Assembly (NCBI GenBank): GCA_015062115.1
Contig: SUVG01000003.1
Coordinates: 1-64,000, forward strand
Length of the DNA stretch: 64,000 nt
Direction of reading: 5' to 3'
Source: Elusimicrobium sp.
GTDB lineage: Bacteria > Elusimicrobiota > Elusimicrobia > Elusimicrobiales > Elusimicrobiaceae
Shown: positions 17,956-26,854 of the stretch, one piece after another
Numbering within the stretch: the first letter of the stretch is position 1
How the letters are laid out: every line of letters begins with the position of its first letter
Position numbers and translations under genes: made by a program
Notes under the pieces: generated by a model
The model's database searches: none
The model's input: the letters and a program-made list of their open reading frames with translations, nothing else
What the model was told of the DNA's origin: nothing

Positions 17956-18030
17956 TGGTGGGCAGTACAGGATTTGAACCTGTGACCTTCCGCGTGTGAG
18001 GCGGACGCGCTACCGCTGCGCCAACTGCCC
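17956..18030 (-). tRNA. tRNA-Val (anticodon CAC)
   Basis: 75 nt including an encoded CCA. Acceptor stem GGGCAGT/ACTGCCC, D arm, anticodon stem TCCGC/GCGGA around loop CTCACAC (anticodon CAC, reads GTG), and T arm with GGTTCAAAT. Discriminator base is A. A TATAAT -10 box at 18047-18052 lies upstream on the minus strand. Confidence 0.96.
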
Positions 18031-18153
18031 TTAAAATCTATAATTTATTATAGCAATTTATTCATTGCTTTGGAAGATTTTTCTTTTTCCGGCACGCAAA
18101 ACTCCTCTTTTGTTTTGCCGTAACTTTGCTATACTAAAAACAAGAGGAACTTT

Positions 18154-19170
18154 ATGGCATCTAAAAACATATTGGAAAAATTTGCTCCCATCAATAATAT
18201 CTGCCTGATGATTTTAGCAGGCTGTGCGGCTACTTGGGTTTTGGTTTATACCAAAACGATGCTGATGCCGTTTGTCATTGCGTTATTTATTTCTATGGTA
18301 GCCGGAACCCTGGCCAACAAAATGAAAAAGAACTGGAACGTGCCTTATACCTTGGGGCTTATCATCAGTTTTTTGGCTTTTTTGGCTATCATCACCTCGT
18401 CCGTGTTATTCATCTCCGGTTCTATTGAAAGTTTTGTGGCCGGAGCCGATATCTACGGTGAACGCGTCAGCGACAGCATCGATTGGGTACTTTTGCAAGC
18501 ACAGAAATACGGAGTAAATGTAAATGCCCAATTCGTGGCAGACACCGTGGCCAAATTACCCGTTTTTAATATGGTAAAAAGCGTGGGAAGCACCTTGGTA
18601 TCTATTCTTACCAACTTAATGCTGATTACCTTGTTTGTTATCTTTATTTTCATGGGTAAAGCGACCGAAAACAAACCTTCTTTGGTAAGCAATGTTCAAC
18701 AGCAAATTTCCTTTTATTTGATTATTAAAATTTTTGTTTCTCTTTTAGCGGCCGGATTTACCTGGATTGTGTTGGCCTCCGTCAAAACGGAATTGGCTTC
18801 CATGTTAGCCGTGCTTACTTTTGTACTTAATTTTATTCCCAATATCGGCCCGTTTATTGCTACCATATTACCGGCGCCGGTGCTCTTTTTACAATACGGT
18901 TTCGATTGGCATATCCTGATTGTGCTGGCCCTGTTGACGGCGATTCACTTTGTTATCGGCAACATTTTGGAAACCAAATGGCTCGGCAAAAGCATGGATT
19001 TGGATCCCATTGTTGTGATTGCCTGCTTAATTTTTTGGGCCCTTGTTTGGGGGGTGATGGGGGCACTTCTTGCCGTGCCGATGACGGCTATTATCAAAAT
19101 TATATTAGCCAAAAACGAAACCACCAAGCCTTTGGCTGATTTGCTTTCCGGTAAATATTCTTTCAAGTAG
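18154..19170 (+). CDS. AI-2E/PerM family transporter-like permease
   Basis: 338 residues with about eight hydrophobic segments in the AI-2E exporter (PerM/YhhT) arrangement: two N-terminal helices, a soluble region of about 100 residues (SFVAGADIYGERVSDSIDW...), then a C-terminal membrane block containing FIPNIGPFIATILP, a family hallmark. Substrate is unknown; members are linked to autoinducer-2 export or Na+/H+ exchange. SD AAGAGGA precedes the ATG. It ends 7 nt before the ampG-like gene and may lead the cell-wall recycling operon. Confidence 0.9.
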   Translation: MASKNILEKFAPINNICLMILAGCAATWVLVYTKTMLMPFVIALFISMVAGTLANKMKKNWNVPYTLGLIISFLAFLAIITSSVLFISGSIESFVAGADIYGERVSDSIDWVLLQAQKYGVNVNAQFVADTVAKLPVFNMVKSVGSTLVSILTNLMLITLFVIFIFMGKATENKPSLVSNVQQQISFYLIIKIFVSLLAAGFTWIVLASVKTELASMLAVLTFVLNFIPNIGPFIATILPAPVLFLQYGFDWHILIVLALLTAIHFVIGNILETKWLGKSMDLDPIVVIACLIFWALVWGVMGALLAVPMTAIIKIILAKNETTKPLADLLSGKYSFK

Positions 19171-19177
19171 AGGGTAT

Positions 19178-20470
19178 ATGCAAAAAAATCCGTGGGCGTT
19201 TATCCCTTCCCTTTATTTTGTGGAAGGGCTTCCGTATATTTTAATCAATGTCGTTTCGGCGGCCCTTTATACCAAAATGGGTATTCCGAACGACATTTTT
19301 GCTTTTTGGACGGGCTTTTTATATCTTCCGTGGACGCTTAAAATGTTTTGGAGTCCGCTGGTGGACGGTCGTTCCACTAAACGCAAGTGGTTGCTTGCCT
19401 GTCAGTTTTTATCCGCCTTTATTTTCTTTTTTATTGCGCTTTGTTTAAGGTGGAATTCCTTTTTTGCCGCTTCGCTGGGAGGTTTTATGGTAGGAGCGTT
19501 TATTTCCGCCACTTATGACATAGCCACCGACGGCTACTATATGCTGGCATTATCCCCGGAGCGCCAGGGATATTTCATTGGAATCCGTACTATTTTTTAC
19601 CGTTTGGCTATGATTTTCGGCGGAGGAACTCTGCTGATGCTCATTGGCCTGTTGGAAACTTCTACCCAAAGCGTTCCTTTGGCGTGGAGCCTGGGCATGG
19701 GCGGAATAGGCCTTCTTTTTCTCCTCTTTGCTTTTTATCACGCCTGGATACTTCCTCTCCCCGAAGAAGACAAACCCGCCGTTTCTACCGGGGAAAAACC
19801 TGTTTTTGCGGAAGTTTTCAAAACTTACTTTTCCCAAAAAAAGATTGCTTACATTTTGCTTTTTATTTTGCTTTACCGTTTGGGCGATGCCATGTTGGAA
19901 AAAATCATCACGCCTTTTTTAATCGGCGAGCCCGAAACGGGAGCCTTGGGTTTAACCACCACCCAATTGGGTTTTATTAAGGGAACGCTCGGTTTGGCGG
20001 CCGTTATCGCCGGGAATTTGACGGGCGGCTTTTTGCTTGGGAAATTCGGTTTCAAAAAATGTATTTGGCCGTTTGCGCTCGTGCTTATTTTGCCGAATTT
20101 CTTTTATGTGTATATGGCTTACTGCACGCCGTCTGTCACCACGGTGGCCGCATTGATTACCTTGGAACATTTCGGCAACGGTTTGGCCCTCATGGCCTTT
20201 ATGGTATTTATTATGTATGTTTCCCAAGGAAAGTACAAAACTTCCCACTATGCTATTTCTACCGGGATAATGGCTATCGGCATGATGCTTCCTTCCATGC
20301 TTTCGGGCAAGTTACAAGTGGCGTTGGGGTACAAACATTTCTTTGTGGCGGTGGCTGTTTTAAGCGTATGTATGTTAAGCGTTATTCCGCTTACCTTCAA
20401 AATAAAATCAATTGAACAAACCGAACAATCTTTCAAAAAACATAAAATGTCCTTGGCGGACGCGGAGTAA
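19178..20470 (+). CDS. ampG: Muropeptide permease, AmpG-like (MFS)
   Basis: 430 residues, 12 predicted membrane helices, AmpG/PAT-type major facilitator: SLYFVEGLPYILINVVSAALY at the start (split at about 12-31), then WTGFLYLPWTLKMFWSPLVD, and ATDGYYMLALSPERQG in the cytoplasmic loop. AmpG proteins import GlcNAc-anhydroMurNAc(-peptides). The substrate is inferred from the downstream murQ-anmK-nagZ genes, which form the rest of that recycling route. Start follows AGAGGG; 7 nt after the AI-2E gene and 2 nt before murQ. Confidence 0.9.
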   Translation: MQKNPWAFIPSLYFVEGLPYILINVVSAALYTKMGIPNDIFAFWTGFLYLPWTLKMFWSPLVDGRSTKRKWLLACQFLSAFIFFFIALCLRWNSFFAASLGGFMVGAFISATYDIATDGYYMLALSPERQGYFIGIRTIFYRLAMIFGGGTLLMLIGLLETSTQSVPLAWSLGMGGIGLLFLLFAFYHAWILPLPEEDKPAVSTGEKPVFAEVFKTYFSQKKIAYILLFILLYRLGDAMLEKIITPFLIGEPETGALGLTTTQLGFIKGTLGLAAVIAGNLTGGFLLGKFGFKKCIWPFALVLILPNFFYVYMAYCTPSVTTVAALITLEHFGNGLALMAFMVFIMYVSQGKYKTSHYAISTGIMAIGMMLPSMLSGKLQVALGYKHFFVAVAVLSVCMLSVIPLTFKIKSIEQTEQSFKKHKMSLADAE

Positions 20471-20472
20471 AC

Positions 20473-21357
20473 ATGAACAAAATTTCTCCAACCGAACAGA
20501 TAAACCCCCTTACCAAAGGGTTAGATAAAATGACCCCTCTGCAAATTGCCCGCGCTATCAATGCGGAAGATTTTACCGCGGCCAAAGCCGTTAAAAAAGC
20601 CCATAAACAAATCGCGCAGGTAATGGTAATGGCCGCACAAACGCATGCTTCGCGCAAAAAAATTATTTTTATCGGAGCGGGAACCAGCGGACGCTTGGGC
20701 ATTTTGGAAGCGGTGGAGTGCGTGCCCACTTTTGGAGTGAAACCTTCCCAAATTATCGGCCTTATTGCCGGCGGAAAGAAAGCCGTTTTCCGCTCGCAGG
20801 AAGGCGCGGAAGACGATGATAAACAAGGAGCCAAAGAAATTACCCAAAAAGCACGCAAGGGAGATTTGGTTATCGGCTTGGCTGCCAGCGGAAAAACCCC
20901 GTATGTACAAGGAGCCTTAAAAGCTGCCCAAAAATTAGGAGCGCAAACGGCTCTTGTTTCCTGCAACCCGTATGCCCCTGCCGAGTATGCCCAAGTGCAT
21001 ATTTGTTTGGAAACGGGCCCCGAAGCCTTAAGCGGTTCCACCCGCATGAAGGCCGGCACGGCTACCAAACTCGCACTCAATGCCATTACCACAGGCGCCA
21101 TGACTTTGTGCGGCAAAACGTACGGCAATTTAATGATAGATGTTCAGCCCTCCAATAAAAAATTGGTTGCGCGCGCCGTCCGCCTGATTTGCCAAGTAGC
21201 CCAAACGGACGAAAAAACAGCTATATCTCTGTTAAAAAATTCCGGCAAAAGCGTAAAAACAGCCGTTGTGATGCACAAGAAAAAAGTTTCGCGCCAAGAA
21301 GCCAACAAACTTCTTCAAAAACACAAAGGATTTTTAACGGAGGTTATCGATGACTAA
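20473..21357 (+). CDS. murQ: N-acetylmuramic acid 6-phosphate etherase
   Basis: Cleaves the lactyl ether of MurNAc-6-P to give GlcNAc-6-P and D-lactate. 294 residues with the MurQ start (TEQINPLTKGLDKMTPLQIARAIN, split) and a SIS domain with IFIGAGTSGRLGILEAVE near 55-72 and the catalytic-loop region QEGAEDD. The C-terminal SGSTRMKAGTATKLALN segment is also typical. SD GGAG overlaps the end of ampG. It overlaps anmK by 8 nt. Confidence 0.97.
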   Translation: MNKISPTEQINPLTKGLDKMTPLQIARAINAEDFTAAKAVKKAHKQIAQVMVMAAQTHASRKKIIFIGAGTSGRLGILEAVECVPTFGVKPSQIIGLIAGGKKAVFRSQEGAEDDDKQGAKEITQKARKGDLVIGLAASGKTPYVQGALKAAQKLGAQTALVSCNPYAPAEYAQVHICLETGPEALSGSTRMKAGTATKLALNAITTGAMTLCGKTYGNLMIDVQPSNKKLVARAVRLICQVAQTDEKTAISLLKNSGKSVKTAVVMHKKKVSRQEANKLLQKHKGFLTEVIDD

Positions 21358-22438
21358 AATTGCTCTGGGCCTGATGAGCGGCACCAGTGCCGACGGGCTG
21401 ACCGTTTGTGCCGTTTATCCAAAACCTTTCCAAATTCTTTGTTTCAAAAACTATGCCTATCCCGCATCGTTACAAAAACGGCTTTTATCCGCCTATCAAC
21501 TTACCGCTCCGGAATTAAGCGCGCTTCACTACGAGTTGGGGGCTTTGTATGCACGGCTTGTAAAAAAATTTTTGAAAGAATTTTCTGTTTCTCCTAAAAA
21601 TTTATGTGTTATCGGCTCTCACGGACAAACGGTTTATCATGGCCCGCACGATAAAGTACCCAATACTTTACAAATAGCAGATGCCTCTGCTCTTGCGTGC
21701 GAAATAGGAGTGCCCGTCGTTAGTGATTTTCGCGCCAAAGATATTGCTCTTGGCGGAGAAGGGGCCCCCCTTATGCCTTTTTTTGATGAATACATTTGGG
21801 GCAAAAGAATCCCAAAAATCTTATTGAATATCGGCGGAATTTCCAATTTTTCCGTAGTGGGGAAAGGCCAACAGACCGCAGGCTTTGATGTCGGCCCGGG
21901 AAACACTTTAATCGATTTGGCATGCCAACACTTTTTCCGCAAACCTTTTGATAAAGACGGCCACCTTGCCGCACGCGGAATACCCGATAAAACCCTTGTC
22001 GGAAAATTGTTAAAGCAAAAGTTCTTTTCGCAAAAACCGCCGAAAAGTTTGGACAAAAATGCCTTCGGAACAGATTATTTAAAAAAATATTTCAAAACAA
22101 CGCTCCCACAAAATCCATACGATTTAATGGCCACCCTTACTTATTTTACCGCGGCCGCCATTGCCAAAGCCGTAAAAGACTTTGTGCCCGCAAAGGCTCA
22201 ACGGGAATTGGTTGTTTCCGGCGGGGGGTGTTATAACAAAACCCTTCTTAATTACTTAAAAGAACTTTTACCGCATCTGAAAGTAAGCACCACTCTTTCT
22301 TATCACATAGATCCGCAAGCCAAAGAGGCCGCCGCGTTTGCCTTGTTTGCGTGGTTAACTTTGCAGAAAAAAATAAATCATTGTGCGCGCGCCACGGGAG
22401 CCCGCAAAAATACCATTTTAGGAAAAATTACCCTATGA
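21350..22438 (+). CDS. anmK: Anhydro-N-acetylmuramic acid kinase
   Basis: Opens and phosphorylates 1,6-anhydroMurNAc to MurNAc-6-P, feeding MurQ. 362 residues with GLMSGTSADG at the N-terminus (usual MSGTSxDG; the following D of MSGTSxDGxD is T here), GSHGQTVYHGP, NIGGISNFS and FDVGPGNTLID. ATP/sugar-kinase fold. Overlaps murQ by 8 nt and nagZ by 4 nt, so translation is probably coupled. Confidence 0.96.
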   Translation: MTKIALGLMSGTSADGLTVCAVYPKPFQILCFKNYAYPASLQKRLLSAYQLTAPELSALHYELGALYARLVKKFLKEFSVSPKNLCVIGSHGQTVYHGPHDKVPNTLQIADASALACEIGVPVVSDFRAKDIALGGEGAPLMPFFDEYIWGKRIPKILLNIGGISNFSVVGKGQQTAGFDVGPGNTLIDLACQHFFRKPFDKDGHLAARGIPDKTLVGKLLKQKFFSQKPPKSLDKNAFGTDYLKKYFKTTLPQNPYDLMATLTYFTAAAIAKAVKDFVPAKAQRELVVSGGGCYNKTLLNYLKELLPHLKVSTTLSYHIDPQAKEAAAFALFAWLTLQKKINHCARATGARKNTILGKITL

Positions 22439-23847
22439 AAAAGGAAAGACTTGTCCACCCCGGATTTTGGTTTGATAAAACCCCGTTGGAAGAGGCCCTT
22501 GCTCTTGCCGAAAGAGGAGTGGGAGGGTTTTGCATTTACGGCGGAACGCGCGAACAAATAAAACAATTTACCCAAGCGGTACGCAAAGTTTCTGTTTATC
22601 CTCTCCTCATTTCCGCCGATTACGAAGACGGGTTAGGCCGTTGGGTGGCAGATGCGGAACTGTTGCCTTCCAACTTGGCTTTGGGGGCGGCAAACGATGA
22701 AACCCTTTCTTTTGAAAAAGGACTTTTAACGGCCCGACAAGCCAAAAGTTTGGGGGTAGATTGGGTCTTTGCCCCGGTAGTAGATTTGGCGGATAATCCG
22801 CTAAACCCCATTGTTAATACCCGCTCGTTCGGGGAAGATACGGCTTTGGTTACGCGCCTGGCAGCGGCATTTATGAAAGGGCTTAATCAAGGCGGGGTAT
22901 TAAACAGCCTGAAACATTTTCCGGGGCATGGCGATACTCAAACCGATTCTCACCTGGCTCTTCCGCTATTAAGTAAAACATTGGAAGATTTGCGCCAAAA
23001 AGAATTAAAACCGTTTCGGGAATTGTTGCCTCTGGCCGACAGCGTGATGATAGGACATTTGCTTTTCCCGCACTTAGATCCCGAACACCCCGCTTCTCTT
23101 TCCAAAATTTTGGTAAGAGACTTACTGCAAAAAGAAATGGGTTTTGAGGGTTGTGTGATTACGGACGCACTCCTTATGAAAGCGTTGGGAGACGAGAAAC
23201 AAGCCGCTTTGTTGGCTTTACAGGCGGGAGCGCATATTTTACTGGCACCGGAAGACCCTTTTGGCCTATTAGATTTTTTGGCAGAACAAAAAATTACGGA
23301 CGAAATTCTTGCGCGTTCCGAAAAAATTCAAAACGATTTGTGCCAAAAAGTATCCCAAACCCCCGCCCCCAAAGAAGAAGCCTTTGCTCCCAACGCGCTC
23401 TCCCGACAAACGGCCCAAAAAGCCCTGGTGCAAACGGGGGATTTTCCTTCCTTAAAGCCGGGAGATACTGTATATTATGTGGAAATCGGGCGCAGTCCAA
23501 CCGTCAGTGCAGAACCTTTTTTGAACACCCTTATCCAAAAGGGAATTCAAGTGAAAAAATGGGAAGGGAAAGGCGATAACCTGATGATTTTATGCTTTCG
23601 GCGTTACCAAGCCTTTCAGGGGAAAATAGAATTGGAAGAAGAGGATATTTTACTCGCAAGAAAAGCCGCCGAAACCGCCCGGAACAGCGTTTTTGTCGCC
23701 TTCGCCAGCCCTTGGGCGGCCAAAAGCCTGCCGCAAGCCAAAAGCACACTTTTGACCTTTTCCCCCGCCGCACCGTTTCAAGTATTTGCGGCAGAGGTTT
23801 TGCTAGGAGAAAAAACTCCCGCTGGGAATCTTCCTTTCCGCCAATAA
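22435..23847 (+). CDS. nagZ: Beta-N-acetylglucosaminidase (GH3), NagZ-like
   Basis: Releases GlcNAc from GlcNAc-anhydroMurNAc. 470 residues from the ATG at 22435, which overlaps the anmK stop (ATGA) and has AGGA upstream. GH3 signatures: ADYEDGLGRW, NTRSFGED, the catalytic loop KHFPGHGDTQTDSH, and the predicted nucleophile Asp in VITDALLMKAL. There is no signal peptide, which fits cytoplasmic recycling. It is longer than E. coli NagZ (341 aa) and carries a second C-terminal domain (about 340-470), as in Bacillus NagZ. Confidence 0.94.
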   Translation: MKKERLVHPGFWFDKTPLEEALALAERGVGGFCIYGGTREQIKQFTQAVRKVSVYPLLISADYEDGLGRWVADAELLPSNLALGAANDETLSFEKGLLTARQAKSLGVDWVFAPVVDLADNPLNPIVNTRSFGEDTALVTRLAAAFMKGLNQGGVLNSLKHFPGHGDTQTDSHLALPLLSKTLEDLRQKELKPFRELLPLADSVMIGHLLFPHLDPEHPASLSKILVRDLLQKEMGFEGCVITDALLMKALGDEKQAALLALQAGAHILLAPEDPFGLLDFLAEQKITDEILARSEKIQNDLCQKVSQTPAPKEEAFAPNALSRQTAQKALVQTGDFPSLKPGDTVYYVEIGRSPTVSAEPFLNTLIQKGIQVKKWEGKGDNLMILCFRRYQAFQGKIELEEEDILLARKAAETARNSVFVAFASPWAAKSLPQAKSTLLTFSPAAPFQVFAAEVLLGEKTPAGNLPFRQ

Positions 23848-23875
23848 AAAACCCCCTTTAACGGGGGCTTTTTAT
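23846..23875. terminator. Bidirectional terminator between nagZ and guaD
   Basis: CCCCC (23852-23856) / GGGGG (23863-23867) flanked by A6 on the left and T5 on the right. It lies between convergent genes and so can serve both. Confidence 0.8.
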
Positions 23876-24364
23876 CTAGTATTTTGTTTTATCTGTTTTA
23901 TTATCCCAATTGTCAAAAGGTTTTTCTTTTTCGTCCAAGGCAATACAAACCGTTTTAATGGCCCTTTCTTTTACGGGCAAAACAACTTCTTTATAAATAA
24001 AATTATCATCAAACCCGTGTTTGGCAGCAATAATTCTGTCCGCCGCAAAATAAAGGGCTTTCGGGCGGGCCCAATAGATAGCCCCCAAACACATAGGGCA
24101 CGGTTCGCACGAAGAATAAATAATACAATCTTTGAGTTCAAAAGAGTTTAATTTTTTGCACGCTTTGCGTATGGCATCTACTTCCGCATGACGGGTGGGA
24201 TCGTTGGTAGATGTTACCTGATTGCATCCTCTTGCCACAATTTTACCGTTTTTTACGATAACCGCCCCAAACGGCCCCCCTTTGCCGGTGGCTACGCCTT
24301 TTTCAGCCAATTTAATGGCTTCCTTCAAAAATTTTTTATGCTGTAAAAGTTCTTGGGCTTCCAT
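23876..24364 (-). CDS. guaD: Guanine deaminase-like nucleobase deaminase
   Basis: 162 residues, cytidine-deaminase fold. Zinc site HAE in PTRHAEVDAIRKAC and PCPMC in SCEPCPMCLGAIYWARP. The body closely follows Bacillus guanine deaminase, including GGPFGAVIVKNGKI, GFDDNFIYKEV and a C-terminal aromatic tail (KTKY) of the domain-swapped family. Predicted to convert guanine to xanthine. TadA is less likely, given the C-terminal extension. SD GGAGG precedes the ATG. Confidence 0.88.
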   Translation of the reverse strand: MEAQELLQHKKFLKEAIKLAEKGVATGKGGPFGAVIVKNGKIVARGCNQVTSTNDPTRHAEVDAIRKACKKLNSFELKDCIIYSSCEPCPMCLGAIYWARPKALYFAADRIIAAKHGFDDNFIYKEVVLPVKERAIKTVCIALDEKEKPFDNWDNKTDKTKY

Positions 24365-24394
24365 AATATTTCCTCCCTCGTCCCCCCATTATAA

Positions 24395-26260
24395 CTAATT
24401 TTCAATAAAAATAGTTTGGTTTAGTTTGCCGGAGAAAACACCGTTTTCCGTCTTTATAAAAAACCCCTTAAAACCCACGCAAACTTCCTTCCCGCCAGAA
24501 GAAACACAATAAGAAACATCTTCTTTCCCGTTTCCGCTATAACCTTTGTTTGTCCACAGGCGTCCGCTTTTTGTTAGATGTTCCCCCCATACTATTTTCA
24601 CTTTTGTTTTGCCAAAAGAAATTTCTTCCCCCGGCCAATAGCCTCCGCCGAAGGGAGAAATTATTTGCTTGGCATCGTATAAGGCGGAAGGATATTTCCC
24701 TTCTTTATCCGTAAACAAAAAATGTGCATCGGCTTGGGCAAACCCTGTTTTGTGCAAAGCACGGGATATTTTTTCGGGCGGGATATCCTTCCCGCCGAAT
24801 AAAAACACCCGGCCGTCGCGCGTGGATAAAATAACGGCGGGTTTGTGCCACTCGTTTAATAAATAAATTTTCATTTCGGGAGAGAAAAAGAACTGACTTC
24901 CCCACACTAAAACAATCGCCGTCAAACAAAGCCCCGTTCCCCGACGGAAAAAGCCTTTTACCGGTAAATTTAACACCCAAAAAAGGCCGATGTAATACAT
25001 GATAACCGAACCTGTGTTCCATGCACAAACAGGCAACGCCGAAAAAGGGAAGGAAGCAAAAAAGAGTGTAAGGGCTTTGAAAATTTCCAACAAATAAAAA
25101 CAAGGGCCATACAACAAAACACCTACACCGCAAAAAGAAAAGAGTGCATACAAAAAACTAATACTCATAATCACGGAAGAAAGCGGAACCAAAAAGATAT
25201 TGGAAAGCAGTCCTGCCAGAGAGACCTTGTAAAACACATTAGTAAACACGGGAATTAACGCCAATTGACTGGCAAGCGTAGCCAGAAAAATATGAAAGAA
25301 AAATTTGCCCGCACGGGGCCATGAAGAGCGCGCGGGGTAATTGGTTAAACAAAGTACAATGGCAAAAGTGGCTAAAAAAGACATTTGAAAACCTGTCTCG
25401 AATAAAGCCGAAGGATTCCACCCCACAATTACCAAACAGGAAATAAACAACCCCTGCAATACCCCGCTGTTCCTCCCGAACAAATATCCCAAACATGCAC
25501 AAAGCGTCATTATATACGCACGCACTAAAGGAGCATCGGCCCCTGCCATACAAGTATAAGCACCCGCCACAAACAAGGACACCAATAGCGCCTTGCGCCT
25601 GGGCAAGCAGATTAAGCCGCAAAGACCCAATGTAATAAGGGTAACAAATCCCACATTTCCGCCCGATGCCACCAACAGATGAATCGCCCCGCTGTCCTGA
25701 AACGCACTGTAAATGGCAGGGGGCAAATCGCCTTTTTCTCCCAGCAAAATACCACCCGCGATGGCAGCCAACTCCGGCGGAAAGGACTGTTGAAAAACCT
25801 GCAAAATGTTACGGCGGAGTTCCCGCACTCCGCGCCAATAAAAAGGAGCCTCTTTTTCGACGCGGACTTGAGAACCTTTTATTTCCGTAAAAATATTTTT
25901 ATACGCCAAATAACGCCGCCAATCAAAATTTCCCAGCAAATCTATTCCATAGGGTTGTTGCAAATGACCCGTTATTTCCAGCGTATCTTTCCATTGGGGA
26001 GAAAAGTTTTTCAGGCGAGCGTAAACATACCCTTCCCCTTCCTGTCCGTTTACCGACAGCACTTTTAATACTACATTTTGCGTATCTTTTTTGGTGACGG
26101 CAAAACTTTCCACGCGCCCCACAAGGGTAACTTCTTTTAGAAAGATAAAATGGAAAATGTCCCGCCGGGAAGGAGCGGGACTATAGAGAAAAGAAAGGGT
26201 TAACAAAACAACCGCCAACACCCATAAAAGCGGCCTTTTATAGAGGTTTAAATGAATCAA
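24395..26260 (-). CDS. comEC: ComEC/Rec2-family DNA-uptake channel, degenerate C-terminal domain
   Basis: 621 residues. N-terminal DUF4131-type region with two hydrophobic segments, then the polytopic Competence domain (GILLGEKGDLP, HLLVASGGNVGF, ARAYIMTLCACLGYLFGR-like segment, FQMSFLATFAIV). The C-terminal 160 residues stand where the metallo-beta-lactamase domain of ComEC normally is, but I find neither the DVGQGD opening nor an HxHxDH metal motif, so it looks degenerate or replaced. Starts at TTG overlapping recR by 4 nt. With the two pilin genes it suggests DNA uptake, though other com genes are not here. Confidence 0.85.
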   Translation of the reverse strand: MIHLNLYKRPLLWVLAVVLLTLSFLYSPAPSRRDIFHFIFLKEVTLVGRVESFAVTKKDTQNVVLKVLSVNGQEGEGYVYARLKNFSPQWKDTLEITGHLQQPYGIDLLGNFDWRRYLAYKNIFTEIKGSQVRVEKEAPFYWRGVRELRRNILQVFQQSFPPELAAIAGGILLGEKGDLPPAIYSAFQDSGAIHLLVASGGNVGFVTLITLGLCGLICLPRRKALLVSLFVAGAYTCMAGADAPLVRAYIMTLCACLGYLFGRNSGVLQGLFISCLVIVGWNPSALFETGFQMSFLATFAIVLCLTNYPARSSWPRAGKFFFHIFLATLASQLALIPVFTNVFYKVSLAGLLSNIFLVPLSSVIMSISFLYALFSFCGVGVLLYGPCFYLLEIFKALTLFFASFPFSALPVCAWNTGSVIMYYIGLFWVLNLPVKGFFRRGTGLCLTAIVLVWGSQFFFSPEMKIYLLNEWHKPAVILSTRDGRVFLFGGKDIPPEKISRALHKTGFAQADAHFLFTDKEGKYPSALYDAKQIISPFGGGYWPGEEISFGKTKVKIVWGEHLTKSGRLWTNKGYSGNGKEDVSYCVSSGGKEVCVGFKGFFIKTENGVFSGKLNQTIFIEN

Positions 26261-26850
26261 AGTTTGGTGCGTCCTTTGAGGGAATATCCCAACGTCATTT
26301 CGTCAATATAATCGATATCTCCGCCGAGAGGAACCCCATAACCGATACGCGTTACCTGCTCCACAAGACCACGGAGTAAATCGGCCAAATAGAGGGCGGT
26401 AGTTTCGCCTTCGCTATCCGGGTCGGTAGCGATAATCACTTCGCGCACGGGTGTTTTGGCATTGTGAATACGATCCAACAATTCCCGCACTTTCACTTGC
26501 TCGGCCCCGCGCCCTGCCATGGGAGAAATAGCCCCATGAAGCACATGATAAAGGCCCTTAAAGGCTCCGGTTTTTTCGATAGATTCAATATCTTGCGGAT
26601 CTTCCACTACGCATAAAACGCTGTGGTCTCTGTCGGGGTCTTGGCAGATTTCGCAAATATCGTTTTCACAATAGGAAAAACAAACTTGACATAATTTAAT
26701 GTCTTGCTTAACAGACAAAAGGGCATTGATAAACTCTTCCGTTTCCCCTTGGGGGGCACGCAAAAAATAGGCAGAAAAACGCTCCGCCTGGCGCGGACCC
26801 ACGCCGGGTAATCTTCTTAAAGCACGGACGAATCTATCTAAACTTTTCAT
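26257..26850 (-). CDS. recR: Recombination protein RecR
   Basis: Acts with RecO/RecF in loading RecA at gaps. 197 residues: helix-hairpin-helix LPGVGPRQAERF near the N-terminus, C4 zinc finger (CQVCFSYCENDICEICQD), Toprim domain (IIATDPDSEGETTALYL). Placed directly after dnaX, the usual pairing. The ATG at 26850 matches the family start. A TTG at 26862 with GGGGA upstream is a possible alternative and would overlap dnaX by 8 nt. Confidence 0.95.
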   Translation of the reverse strand: MKSLDRFVRALRRLPGVGPRQAERFSAYFLRAPQGETEEFINALLSVKQDIKLCQVCFSYCENDICEICQDPDRDHSVLCVVEDPQDIESIEKTGAFKGLYHVLHGAISPMAGRGAEQVKVRELLDRIHNAKTPVREVIIATDPDSEGETTALYLADLLRGLVEQVTRIGYGVPLGGDIDYIDEMTLGYSLKGRTKL

Positions 26851-26854
26851 ACAA

